Below, in pieces: positions 1-6,915 of a stretch of DNA of 15,428 nucleotides. The translations under genes and the position numbers were made by a program. Source of the DNA: Bacillota bacterium (GTDB taxonomy: Bacteria > Bacillota_E > RBS10-35 > JAJYVN01); the NCBI GenBank assembly GCA_021846605.1, contig JAJZWQ010000071.1, positions 1-15,428 on the forward strand, written 5' to 3'. The notes beneath the pieces were generated by a model, which worked only from the letters and a program-made list of their open reading frames with translations, made no database searches and was not told where the DNA came from. Positions within the stretch are counted from its first letter, which is position 1; every line of letters starts with the position of its first letter.

Positions 1-39
1 TTCGATTGCCAAGGTGCGCTCCGTTCGGTCGTCCCGCCC

Positions 40-62
40 GGCGAGGAGTCAGTCTACTCGCC
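40..62. repeat. Inverted repeat upstream of the C26 hydrolase gene
   Basis: GGCGAG at 40-45 is the exact complement of CTCGCC at 57-62, around an 11-base loop. It lies in the 180-base leader before the first gene, where I see no other gene. It could be an operator, an upstream terminator or chance in GC-rich DNA. Confidence 0.25.
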
Positions 63-180
63 ATCTCACTCCGCGTCAAGCCACCTTCCGCCCTTTTCAC
101 CCCCCTCCCGCCCACAGGCCCCGAAGAGCGGATAGAGAATGGGGTGCGCGGCGCATTGCATGGCGCCGGGGGGTGGCTCT

Positions 181-882
181 GTGCGTCCACGGGTCGGGAT
201 CACCTGCGCTTCGACGCCGCCGGCCGCCTACGTCGCCGCATTGGAGGCCTGCGGCGTCGAGGTCGTCCCGCTCGCCCCGGGGACGGCCGTCGGCGAGGCG
301 GCCGCCCGCGATCCGTCCGGCGCGGGCCTGACGGGCCTGCTCTTCAGCGGCGGCGTGGACATCACCCCCAGCCTCTACGGTGAGGCGCGCGTGCACGCGA
401 CGACGAACATCGACGGCGCGCGCGACGCCCTGGAACTGCCGCTGGCATGCGCGGCCCTGCGCCAGGGTATGCCCGTCCTGGGCATCTGCCGGGGCATCCA
501 GGTGCTCAACGTGGCCGCCGGCGGCACGCTCTGGCAGGACATTCCCAGCGAGTGCCCCGGCGATACCGTCCACATGGAGCCAGCGGCGGGCCGCGACCGC
601 ACACGGCGCCTGCACGCGGTGCGGGTGGCGCCCGGGACGCGGTTGGCGCGCATCGTGGGCGAGGCGGCGCTACCGGTCAATTCGATCCATCATCAGGCCG
701 TGCGCGCGCCGGGGGCGGGCCTGGCGGTCGTCGCCACAGCGCCCGACGGCGTGATCGAGGCCTTGGAGGCAGATGGCCCGACCTTCGTCGTGGCCGTGCA
801 GTGGCACCCGGAGGATCTGTGCGGGACGGACCCGCGGCACGCCGCGCTCTTCGCGGCGTTTGTCGCCGTGCAGGAACGCTGA
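181..882 (+). CDS. Gamma-glutamyl-gamma-aminobutyrate hydrolase-like protein (peptidase C26, class-I glutamine amidotransferase fold)
   Basis: The 233-residue product has the features of the PuuD/C26 family, which hydrolyses gamma-glutamyl amide bonds in the cytoplasm. In the numbering from GTG 181, the nucleophile elbow GICRGIQ places the catalytic Cys at residue 103. HHQAV follows near residue 170, and QWHPE near 207-211 supplies the His and Glu of the catalytic triad. The SGGVDITPSLYG stretch near residues 57-67 is typical of the family. I chose GTG 181 because a GGGGGG ribosome binding site ends seven bases upstream and the protein then begins right at the first beta strand. ATG 139 in the same frame would add 14 residues but has no good ribosome binding site. 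The gene stands alone and converges on the GAPDH gene. The family is clear. The substrate (gamma-glutamyl-GABA, another gamma-glutamyl amide, or a glutamine-derived product) cannot be read from the sequence. Confidence 0.88.
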   Translation: MRPRVGITCASTPPAAYVAALEACGVEVVPLAPGTAVGEAAARDPSGAGLTGLLFSGGVDITPSLYGEARVHATTNIDGARDALELPLACAALRQGMPVLGICRGIQVLNVAAGGTLWQDIPSECPGDTVHMEPAAGRDRTRRLHAVRVAPGTRLARIVGEAALPVNSIHHQAVRAPGAGLAVVATAPDGVIEALEADGPTFVVAVQWHPEDLCGTDPRHAALFAAFVAVQER

Positions 883-916
883 GCGCGGCGCCTCGCTCCG
901 GGCATGGCAACCCGCA

Positions 917-937
917 CCCGCCCGGCGCTGGGGCGGG
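917..937 (+). terminator. GC-rich hairpin after the C26 gene
   Basis: CCCGCCC (917-923) and GGGCGGG (931-937) form a perfect seven-base-pair stem around a seven-base loop, 34 bases after the stop codon. There is no T-tract, so it would be a non-canonical intrinsic terminator or a 3'-end stabiliser. A second hairpin serving the opposite strand follows at 956-979. Confidence 0.4.
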
Positions 938-955
938 ATGGCGTCTGCACACCGG

Positions 956-979
956 GAGAAGGGCCTACCAGCCCTTCTC
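956..979 (-). terminator. Nine-base-pair hairpin spanning the GAPDH stop codon
   Basis: GAGAAGGGC (956-964) is the exact reverse complement of GCCCTTCTC (971-979), with a six-base loop. The stop codon of the minus-strand GAPDH gene (965-967) lies in the loop. The stem forms in RNA from either strand, so it could act for both convergent genes. No U-tract follows on the minus strand. Confidence 0.45.
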
Positions 980-1966
980 GAGGACGAAGTTGGCCACATC
1001 TCCCAGTCGGCAACTGTAGCCCCACTCGTTGTCATACCAGGCCAGGGTCTTGGCCATGTGGTCGCCAGCGAGGGTCAGCGGGCTATCGATGATGGAACTG
1101 CGCGTGTCGCCCCGCAGGTCCGTGCTGACCAGCGGGTCGGTGCTGTAGCCGAGGATCCCGGCCATCTCGCCCGCCGCCGCATCGGCAAGCGCCGCGTTGA
1201 CCGCCTTGATCGACACGGGCTTCTCATAGGTCGCCACCAGGTCGACGATCGAGACGCACGGCACCGGGGCGCGGATCGCCATGCCGTCCAGGCGGCCGTT
1301 GAGTTCGGGCAGCACGCGTCCGATGGCGCGGGCCGCACCGGTGGACATCGGCACCAGGTTCTCCGCCCCGGCCCGCCCCTCGCGCAGGTCGTTGCGGATC
1401 ACGTCCTGGATGCCCTGGCTGTTGGTGTAGGCGTGGACCGTCGTCATGAAGCCGCGGCTCATGCCGAAGGCGCGGTGCATCACGTGGGCCATCGGGGCCA
1501 GGCCGTTCGTGGTGCAGGACGCGTTCGAGAGCACCCGGTGGGTGCGGGGATCGTACCGGTGGTGGTTCACGCCCAGCACCAGAGTCAGGTCCTCGTTCCG
1601 GGCCGGCGCGCTGATGATGACCGTGGAGGCGCCCCCCTCAAGGTGCGCGCCGGCGCGGGTGCCGTCGGTCAGGCGCCCCGTGCACTCCAGCACCACGCCC
1701 ACGCCGAAGTCGCCCCACGGGATCTTGGCGGGGTCCGGCTCCGCCAGCGTGTGGATGCGGCGCCCGTCGATGACAAGATCTTCGCCGTCCACGGTGACGC
1801 TGCCGGGCCAGGGACCATAGTTACTATCAAACCGGAAGAGATAGGCGAGCTGTTCGGGGGTCGCCAGGTCGTTGACCGCGGCGACCGTGATGCCCGGATG
1901 CCGTTGCAGCATGCCGCGCAGACACAGCCTGCCGATGCGTCCGAAGCCGTTGATGCCGACATTCAA
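965..1966 (-). CDS. gap: Glyceraldehyde-3-phosphate dehydrogenase, type I
   Basis: This is the phosphorylating GAPDH of glycolysis and gluconeogenesis, which interconverts glyceraldehyde 3-phosphate and 1,3-bisphosphoglycerate. From TTG 1966 the product is 333 residues, the normal length. It opens with the Rossmann motif NVGINGFGRIGR. Asp33 in VND suggests a preference for NAD. The active-site motif SNASCTTN carries Cys151, and TTVHAYTN carries the catalytic His178. AWYDNEWGYS closes the conserved C-terminus. The reading frame is open upstream to ATG 2038, but TTG 1966 has GGAGG eight bases away and puts the protein start exactly where the family begins. Its usual partners pgk and tpiA are not adjacent. 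It is preceded by a small membrane-protein gene on the same strand, and a candidate promoter lies in the 111-base gap between them. Confidence 0.95.
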   Translation of the reverse strand: MNVGINGFGRIGRLCLRGMLQRHPGITVAAVNDLATPEQLAYLFRFDSNYGPWPGSVTVDGEDLVIDGRRIHTLAEPDPAKIPWGDFGVGVVLECTGRLTDGTRAGAHLEGGASTVIISAPARNEDLTLVLGVNHHRYDPRTHRVLSNASCTTNGLAPMAHVMHRAFGMSRGFMTTVHAYTNSQGIQDVIRNDLREGRAGAENLVPMSTGAARAIGRVLPELNGRLDGMAIRAPVPCVSIVDLVATYEKPVSIKAVNAALADAAAGEMAGILGYSTDPLVSTDLRGDTRSSIIDSPLTLAGDHMAKTLAWYDNEWGYSCRLGDVANFVLEKGW

Positions 1967-2037
1967 GAGCAAGCCCTCCGTAAGCGCACAGCATCGAGTG
2001 CAGGTTGGCAGGTGATGGACGCCGCGCCACCGCCTCA

Positions 2038-2066
2038 AGGGTACGTGGGTGCCGATAGAGCGTCAA
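2038..2066 (-). promoter_or_regulatory. Candidate sigma-A-type promoter for gap
   Basis: Read on the minus strand, TTGACG (2066-2061) is followed after exactly 17 bases by TACCCT (2043-2038). The -35 matches consensus at five of six positions and the -10 at three of six. Transcription would start near 2031, giving a leader of about 65 bases before the TTG start of gap. Confidence 0.4.
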
Positions 2067-2077
2067 TAGGGTTCGGC

Positions 2078-2263
2078 CTAGGGCTCGTTCCCATCTCCGG
2101 GCGCGGCCGCGGCCAACGCCTCCTCGCCCGCGGTCGCCCCGCCGTCGGCCTGTGGGGCCCCTTCCCGCAGCCGGGCCTGCTCCTGGCGGTTCAGCCCGAC
2201 GAAGGCGTAGATGCCGAGCACGATCATCGCGGCCATGACCAGTACGGCCAGATAGATGCCCAA
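2078..2263 (-). CDS. Small single-span membrane protein, unknown function
   Basis: I do not recognise the family. The 61-residue product begins with a hydrophobic segment at about residues 3-23 (ending IYAFVGLNRQEQ), followed by a charged tail rich in Ala, Gly, Glu and Asp. This predicts one transmembrane helix with the N-terminus outside and a short acidic cytoplasmic tail. The start is TTG 2263, preceded by a GGGGGGG tract about six bases upstream that can serve as ribosome binding site, and by a good promoter at 2296-2325. It lies 111 bases upstream of gap on the same strand, so the two may share a transcript. The promoter, ribosome binding site and helix support a real gene. Length and lack of a known domain keep confidence moderate. 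Confidence 0.55.
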   Translation of the reverse strand: MGIYLAVLVMAAMIVLGIYAFVGLNRQEQARLREGAPQADGGATAGEEALAAAAPGDGNEP

Positions 2264-2295
2264 TTCAACCCCCCCCGCTACCGGGTCCTGCCTTT

Positions 2296-2325
2296 ATTGT
2301 CCGGTGCGCGCGGGGGCTAGGTCAA
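2296..2325 (-). promoter_or_regulatory. Candidate sigma-A-type promoter for the small membrane protein gene (and gap)
   Basis: On the minus strand, TTGACC (2325-2320, five of six matches) and GACAAT (2301-2296, four of six) are separated by 18 bases. The predicted start near 2289 leaves a leader of about 26 bases to TTG 2263. This is one of the better promoter matches in the window and lies in the divergent gap before the sugar-metabolism cluster. Confidence 0.5.
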
Positions 2326-2422
2326 CCTCTGCCTTCGTGCGCGGCCCGGCAGGGAAGCGGCGGTGGCGCGGGAAGGGACCGCATCTGGGCACATCTGGCC
2401 CGGAACGGGGAGGTTCGACCGG

Positions 2423-3310
2423 ATGAAGCGATGCCTCAATGCGGTGACCACCGGCCGGCCGGCGGATCTGCGCGCCTGGTTGCAGTTGGCCGGGGCGCAC
2501 GGCTTTGCCGGGGTGGAGTTCAACGCGGCGGAGTTGGCGCGCCTGGTGCAGGCCGAGGGACTGGAAGCGGCGCGGGAGTTGCAGGCGCAGACCGGAGTGG
2601 CGCTGGCGGCCTTCGGGTTGCCGGTCACCTGGCAGGGCGATGCGGACACCTTCCGCGCGGAGTTGGCGCACCTGGACCGCCTGGCGGGGGTGGCGGCCGC
2701 CGCCGGGTGCGCGCGCGCGGCGACCTGGGTCCCGCCGGCGGTGGCCCCCGGCGTCAATCCCGCGCTGTGGGCGCTGGAGGTCGTGCGGCGGCTGCGCGCC
2801 TGCTGCGAGGTGCTCGGTACGCACGGGGTGCGGCTGGCCATCGAATGGGTCGGCACCCCCACCCTCCGGACGGGCAAAGTGCCGTTCCTGTGGACCGCGG
2901 AGCACGCCGTGGCCCTGTGCGACGCCATCGGGCTCCCCAACGCCGGCCTCCTGGTGGACAGCTGGCACTGGTACACGACCGGGGGGTCGCCGGCCGACCT
3001 GGAACGCGTGCCGGCCGCCCGCATCGTGCACGTGCATATTAATGATGCGCCGGAGCGCCCCGTCGACGAGCAGTTGGACAATGTGCGCCTGCTACCCGGC
3101 GCCAGCGGCGTCATCGACCTGGTCTCCATGCTCCGCACCCTGGAGCGCAAGGGTTACGACGGCTATCTCTCCATCGAGACGTTCTCCCAGGAGATCCCCC
3201 GGCTGGGTCCTGAGAAGGCGACCGCCATGGCCGCCAAGGCCTTTTCCGATACGCTGGCGCGCGTGGCGGCAGGATCGGCGCAGGGATCTGGAGGGGGAGC
3301 GGGCGAGTGA
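2423..3310 (+). CDS. Sugar phosphate isomerase/epimerase-like TIM-barrel protein (xylose isomerase-like, AP endonuclease 2 superfamily)
   Basis: The 295-residue product matches the metal-dependent TIM-barrel family that includes inosose isomerases and dehydratases (IolE, IolI) and ketose epimerases. Candidate metal ligands sit at the expected strand ends: Glu141 in LAIEW, Asp179 in LLVDSWHW, His205 in IVHVHINDAP and Glu252 in LSIETF. The LLPGASG loop near residues 223-229 corresponds to the substrate loop of these enzymes. ATG 2423 is chosen because GGGGAGG lies nine bases upstream; a start at 2363 would add 20 unconserved residues. Its stop codon overlaps the GTG start of the next gene by four bases, so the two are probably translationally coupled. 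It is the first gene of a four-gene cluster with three Gfo/Idh/MocA dehydrogenases, the usual arrangement for inositol or sugar-derivative catabolism. The exact substrate is unknown. Confidence 0.85.
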   Translation: MKRCLNAVTTGRPADLRAWLQLAGAHGFAGVEFNAAELARLVQAEGLEAARELQAQTGVALAAFGLPVTWQGDADTFRAELAHLDRLAGVAAAAGCARAATWVPPAVAPGVNPALWALEVVRRLRACCEVLGTHGVRLAIEWVGTPTLRTGKVPFLWTAEHAVALCDAIGLPNAGLLVDSWHWYTTGGSPADLERVPAARIVHVHINDAPERPVDEQLDNVRLLPGASGVIDLVSMLRTLERKGYDGYLSIETFSQEIPRLGPEKATAMAAKAFSDTLARVAAGSAQGSGGGAGE

Positions 3311-4293
3311 AGGGGTTGCGGTTCGGCATCATCGGGGCGGGGAGCATCACCCACGGCCACGTTCAACGACTGACCGCGTCCGGGGAGGCCGAGATCATCG
3401 CGGTGACCGAGCCCAGCGCGGCGAGTGTGGAGGCATTCCGCCGGGCCACCGGCCTGACGCCGGCCGTCTACGCCGACCACACGGCCATGCTGGCGGCCGA
3501 GCATCTGGATGCGGTGCTCATCGGCAGCCCGCACACCGCCCATTTTGCTCAGAGCAGGGACGCGCTGGAGGCGGGGGCCCACGTCCTCAGTGAAAAGCCC
3601 CTGGTCTGCAGCGTCGCCGACGCCCGGGCGCTGGATGCGGTGCGGGAGCGCACGGGCCGGGTGCTCATGATCTCCTACCAACGGCACACCGAGCCCAGAT
3701 ACCTGTGGATGAAAGAGCAGATCGCCTCGGGTGCCATCGGGCGGCTCACCTATATCGCCGCGGTCTCCTGCCAGGAATGGCTCACCTTCGCCCGCGGGAG
3801 CTGGAGGCAGAACCCGGCCCTGTCTGGCGGCGGCCAGCTCAACGACACGGGCAGCCACTTCGTGGACGTGCTGATCTGGCTGGGCGGACCGGTGGCGGAG
3901 GTGACCGCGCTGCAGGACTTCCGGGGCACAGAGGTCGATATCAACTCGGCGGTCAGTTTCCGATACGCCAACGGGGCACTCGGAACCCTGACGGTCATCG
4001 GCGACACCCACAGTTGGTGGGAGGACTGGACCATCTCCGGCGAGGGCGGCACCATCTTCTACCGCAACGGCCGCCTCCTCAAGGCCGTCATGGGATCCGG
4101 GCTGCGCGAGGTTCCGGAGAGCGAACTGCCGGAGTCCTCGGGCAACGTCGACCGCGCGTTCCTGCGGGCCATCCGGGGGGAGAGCGACGTCCTCGTCCCG
4201 GCGAGCATCGGGGTGGGCGTCATCCAATTGACCGAAGCGGCGTGGCGGTCGGCGGCGGCGGGCGGCCAACCGGTACGCGTGGCGGACCTGTAG
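3307..4293 (+). CDS. Gfo/Idh/MocA family oxidoreductase (first of three)
   Basis: The 328-residue product is a two-domain NAD(P)-dependent dehydrogenase of the glucose-fructose oxidoreductase / inositol dehydrogenase family. The N-terminal Rossmann motif GIIGAGSITHGH occupies residues 7-18. The conserved EKP motif (Glu96-Lys97-Pro98) provides the lysine that shapes the active site. NDTGSHFVD near residues 179-187 supplies the Asp180/His184 catalytic pair of the C-terminal domain. The GTG start at 3307 overlaps the TGA of the upstream isomerase gene, and the frame has no better start. Twenty-nine bases separate it from the next paralogue. It probably oxidises or epimerises a sugar or cyclitol also handled by its neighbours. 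The family is certain and the substrate cannot be assigned. Confidence 0.9.
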   Translation: MKGLRFGIIGAGSITHGHVQRLTASGEAEIIAVTEPSAASVEAFRRATGLTPAVYADHTAMLAAEHLDAVLIGSPHTAHFAQSRDALEAGAHVLSEKPLVCSVADARALDAVRERTGRVLMISYQRHTEPRYLWMKEQIASGAIGRLTYIAAVSCQEWLTFARGSWRQNPALSGGGQLNDTGSHFVDVLIWLGGPVAEVTALQDFRGTEVDINSAVSFRYANGALGTLTVIGDTHSWWEDWTISGEGGTIFYRNGRLLKAVMGSGLREVPESELPESSGNVDRAFLRAIRGESDVLVPASIGVGVIQLTEAAWRSAAAGGQPVRVADL

Positions 4294-4322
4294 CGGGGGT
4301 CGGCAAAAGGGGGAGAACACGT

Positions 4323-5297
4323 ATGGGCGCGCGCGTGGCGCTGGTGGGAGCGGGCGGGATCGGCGGCTACCATCTTTCGCAGCTGCAGAAGCTCGGAGAC
4401 GTCGAGGTCGTGGGCGTGTCGGACATCGACCTGCAGCGCGCCCAGGACCTGGCGACCAAGGCTGGCGGGTGCCCGGTGTTCACCGGCCACATCGAGATGT
4501 ATGACGCCGTGCGGCCCGAGGCGGTGTTCATCGGGATCCCGCCGTTCGCCCACACCGACCAGGAGACGGCGGCCGCCGAACGCGGCATCCACTTCTTCGT
4601 CCAGAAGCCCCAAGCCCTGACGATGGACAAGGCCGGCGAGATCCTGGCGGCCGTGGAGCGCGCCGGCATCATCACGGCGGTCGGCTTCCAGGACCGCTAT
4701 CTGGACGTGGTGGAGGGGGCCAAGGCGGCCCTGGTCGGCCAAAAGCCGGGGCTGGCGATCGGCTCCTGGATGGGCGGCATGCCCGGCGTGCCGTGGTGGC
4801 GGGTGCGCAGCCAGTCCGGGGGCCAGGCGGTGGAGCAGACCATCCATATCTTCGACTCCGCACGCTACCTCTTCGGCGAGGCGGACGCGATCCAGGCCAC
4901 GGCCACCACGGGCATCATCACCGGGGTGCCGAACTACGACGTGGACGACGCCACGGCCATGACGCTCCACTTCAAGAGCGGCGTGGTCTGCACCATCCTC
5001 TCGGCCTGCTACCTGAAGAAGGGCCCACACTGGAGCGGCCTGGACATCTTCTGCCAGGACGTGCGCATCGAGTACGGCCTCCGTGGCCACCTGCGCGTCA
5101 GCGGCGGCGAGGCCCCGCTGGAGATGCGCCACCAGAACGACAACGACTTGGCGTGCGTGCGCACGTTCGTGGACGCGGTGCGGCAGGGCGACCCCTCTCA
5201 GATCCGGTCGACCTACGCCGACGGCATGCGCAGCCTGGAACTGCCTCTGGCCGGGCAGCGCTCGATCGAGACGGGCCAGACCATCCGGCTGGGGTGA
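4323..5297 (+). CDS. Gfo/Idh/MocA family oxidoreductase (second of three, altered active-site motifs)
   Basis: The 324-residue product begins ARVALVGAGGIGGYH, a clear Rossmann dinucleotide-binding motif, and has the overall layout of the family. ATG 4323 has a GGGGGAG ribosome binding site about eight bases upstream. Two motifs differ from its neighbours. The EKP signature reads QKP (Gln94-Lys95-Pro96), keeping the lysine but not the glutamate. The usual D-x-G-x-H-x-x-D reads EQTIHIFD (Glu171, His175, Asp178), keeping the histidine but replacing the first aspartate by glutamate. It lies between two canonical paralogues, which suggests a distinct step or substrate rather than redundancy. Because the protein is full length and otherwise well conserved, it is probably functional. 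Confidence 0.88.
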   Translation: MGARVALVGAGGIGGYHLSQLQKLGDVEVVGVSDIDLQRAQDLATKAGGCPVFTGHIEMYDAVRPEAVFIGIPPFAHTDQETAAAERGIHFFVQKPQALTMDKAGEILAAVERAGIITAVGFQDRYLDVVEGAKAALVGQKPGLAIGSWMGGMPGVPWWRVRSQSGGQAVEQTIHIFDSARYLFGEADAIQATATTGIITGVPNYDVDDATAMTLHFKSGVVCTILSACYLKKGPHWSGLDIFCQDVRIEYGLRGHLRVSGGEAPLEMRHQNDNDLACVRTFVDAVRQGDPSQIRSTYADGMRSLELPLAGQRSIETGQTIRLG

Positions 5298-5317
5298 CCG
5301 ACCGGGACAACGGGGGG

Positions 5318-6349
5318 ATGGGCGTGGGCCGGGCCCAACTCGGGGTGGCGGTGGTGGGGTGCGGGAGCACGGCCCACCGCCGCCACCTGGCCACATGGAG
5401 CACGTTGGACGGGTGCCGGCTGGTGGCGGTGGTGTCCCGCGACGCCGACCGGCGCGCGGACGCCGCCCGGACGTACGGCGCGGCGCACGCCGTCGCCGAC
5501 TGGCGTGACCTGGCGGGGATGCCCGAGGTCGACATCGTCGACATCTGCACGCCGCACCCCACGCACGCCGAGATCGCCTGCGCGCTGGCGGGCGCGGGCA
5601 AGCACATCCTCTGCGAAAAGCCCCTGGCGGTCACCCTGGCGGAGGCGCAGGCGATGACCGAGGCCGCCCGCGCCGCGGGGGTGGTGCTGCTCCCCTTCCA
5701 CAACATGCGCCTTTTGGGCGCCGCGCGGGCGGCGATCGATCTGGTCCGCCAGGGCGCCGTCGGGCGCCCGCTGCTGATCCGCGGCATCATGGCGCACGGC
5801 GGCCCCGACGCGCGCGATCCGCGTCGGCAGTGGTTCTTGGAGGCGGCAAGCGGTGGGGGCGCCGTCCTGGACTTGGGGCCCCACCTCTTCGATCTGTGCG
5901 CCGTCCTGCTCCCCCAGCCGGCCCGGCGGCTCCGGGCCACCCTCCGCCGGGGCGAGGGCGACGCGGTCGAACGGGACGCCGCCGTGGAGATGGCTTGCGC
6001 CGACGGCACGGCCGCGCACCTCCTGCTCTCCTGGTCCTTGGTGGGCGGCCGCGAGACCCAGATCGTCGTCCACGGAACCGAGGGCGCGCTCCGGCTCGGC
6101 CTGGCCCAGGAGCCACCCCCCGCGGAGGGGGGATCCCTGGCCCCCCTCGCGCTGTCCCGTGGCGGTCCGGGGGCCGTCGCCGTCCAGTACCCCGCTCCCT
6201 CCGCCACCCTGGAACCCTGCGCCCTGATGCTCCAGGCGGTGCGGGGCGGCACGGTGCCGCTCAGCGCGGGCGACGGAGTGTCCGCGATCGCCTGCGTGGA
6301 GGCCGTCTACCGTTCCGCCGCGCACGACGGCGCCTGGGTCCCGCTGTAG
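5318..6349 (+). CDS. Gfo/Idh/MocA family oxidoreductase (third of three)
   Basis: The 343-residue product has the Rossmann motif VAVVGCGSTAH (residues 10-20), the EKP motif at residues 100-102 and LDLGPHLFD with Asp185, His189 and Asp192, so the catalytic residues look complete. The start is ambiguous. GTG 5294 overlaps the upstream TGA but has a weak ribosome binding site. ATG 5318 directly abuts a GGGGGG tract. GTG 5324 has that tract at better spacing. All give a product that starts within about 17 residues of the first beta strand. It closes the four-gene sugar cluster; the yajQ-like gene follows after about 50 bases. It is more distant from the first paralogue than expected for a recent duplication. 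Substrate unknown. Confidence 0.87.
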   Translation: MGVGRAQLGVAVVGCGSTAHRRHLATWSTLDGCRLVAVVSRDADRRADAARTYGAAHAVADWRDLAGMPEVDIVDICTPHPTHAEIACALAGAGKHILCEKPLAVTLAEAQAMTEAARAAGVVLLPFHNMRLLGAARAAIDLVRQGAVGRPLLIRGIMAHGGPDARDPRRQWFLEAASGGGAVLDLGPHLFDLCAVLLPQPARRLRATLRRGEGDAVERDAAVEMACADGTAAHLLLSWSLVGGRETQIVVHGTEGALRLGLAQEPPPAEGGSLAPLALSRGGPGAVAVQYPAPSATLEPCALMLQAVRGGTVPLSAGDGVSAIACVEAVYRSAAHDGAWVPL

Positions 6350-6356
6350 GGGCGCC

Positions 6357-6386
6357 TTGCGGGGTCGGCCCCCCGCAGCACACAAT
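6357..6386 (+). promoter_or_regulatory. Hairpin and possible promoter between the sugar cluster and yajQ
   Basis: TGCGGGG (6358-6364) pairs with CCCCGCA (6371-6377) around a six-base loop and could end the upstream operon. The same stretch contains TTGCGG (6357-6362) and CACAAT (6381-6386) separated by 18 bases, a weak promoter match resembling the tRNA promoter at 11989-12017. Either reading is tentative. Confidence 0.3.
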
Positions 6387-6398
6387 GCCCCAGGGGAG

Positions 6399-6905
6399 GT
6401 GGGCGCCATCGCCACCGAATACAGCTTCGATGTGGTCAGCCGGGTGGACATGGCCGAGGTGGGCAACGCCGTCCAGCAGGTCGCCAAGGAGATCTCCACG
6501 CGCTTCGACCTGCAGGGCACGCGCGCGGCCGTGCAGCTGGACGCCAAGCAGGGCGCCATCACCCTGACGGCGGAGGACGAGCAGCAGATGCGCAACCTGC
6601 TGGACTTGCTCCAGCAGCGGTTGGCCAAGCGCGGCGTGTCCCTCAAGGCACTGGAGGTCGGGTCGAGCGAGCCCGCCGCCGGGGGCACCCTGCGCCGCAC
6701 CGTGACCCTGCGCCAGGGGATCCCCGCCGACAAGGGCAAGGAGATGGCCCGGATCCTGCGCGACAACAAGATGAAGGTGACGGCGCAGATCCAGGGCGAC
6801 CAGTTGCGCGTGGCGGGATCCAAGAAGGACGACCTCCAGGCGGCGATCACTCTGCTCAAACAGCGGGACTTCGGGATGGACCTGCAGTTCGTCAATTACC
6901 GATAG
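6399..6905 (+). CDS. yajQ: YajQ family nucleotide-binding protein (DUF520)
   Basis: The product matches the YajQ family of small cytoplasmic proteins, some of which bind cyclic di-GMP and act with transcription factors. Recognisable features are the N-terminal EYSFDVVSRVD, the central AKRGVSLKALEVG, IPADKGKEMARILRDNKMKV and the C-terminal QRDFGMDLQFVNYR, in family order and without gaps. The annotated start here is GTG 6399, the nearest standard start codon. However, that codon sits inside the GGGGAGG ribosome binding site (6393-6399). The codon at ideal spacing is ATC 6408, which also aligns with residue 1 of typical family members and would give 165 residues, close to the usual length. The gene follows the sugar cluster on the same strand and converges tightly on the lipoprotein gene, with only ten bases between the two stop codons. 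Confidence 0.93.
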   Translation: MGAIATEYSFDVVSRVDMAEVGNAVQQVAKEISTRFDLQGTRAAVQLDAKQGAITLTAEDEQQMRNLLDLLQQRLAKRGVSLKALEVGSSEPAAGGTLRRTVTLRQGIPADKGKEMARILRDNKMKVTAQIQGDQLRVAGSKKDDLQAAITLLKQRDFGMDLQFVNYR

Positions 6906-6915
6906 CCCGGCACGG

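Noticed and set aside
139..180. ATG 139 as start of the C26 hydrolase
   Set aside because: No good ribosome binding site, and the added 14 residues precede the natural start of the fold; GTG 181 has GGGGGG at proper spacing.
773..2320. A 515-residue open frame on the plus strand across the gap gene and small membrane protein gene
   Set aside because: It is antisense to a clear GAPDH gene, has low-complexity Arg/Ala/Gly/His composition and no domain; such frames are expected opposite GC-rich genes.
5213..6895. A 560-residue minus-strand open frame across the third oxidoreductase and yajQ genes
   Set aside because: It is a shadow of two well-supported genes and shows no recognisable domain or ribosome binding site.
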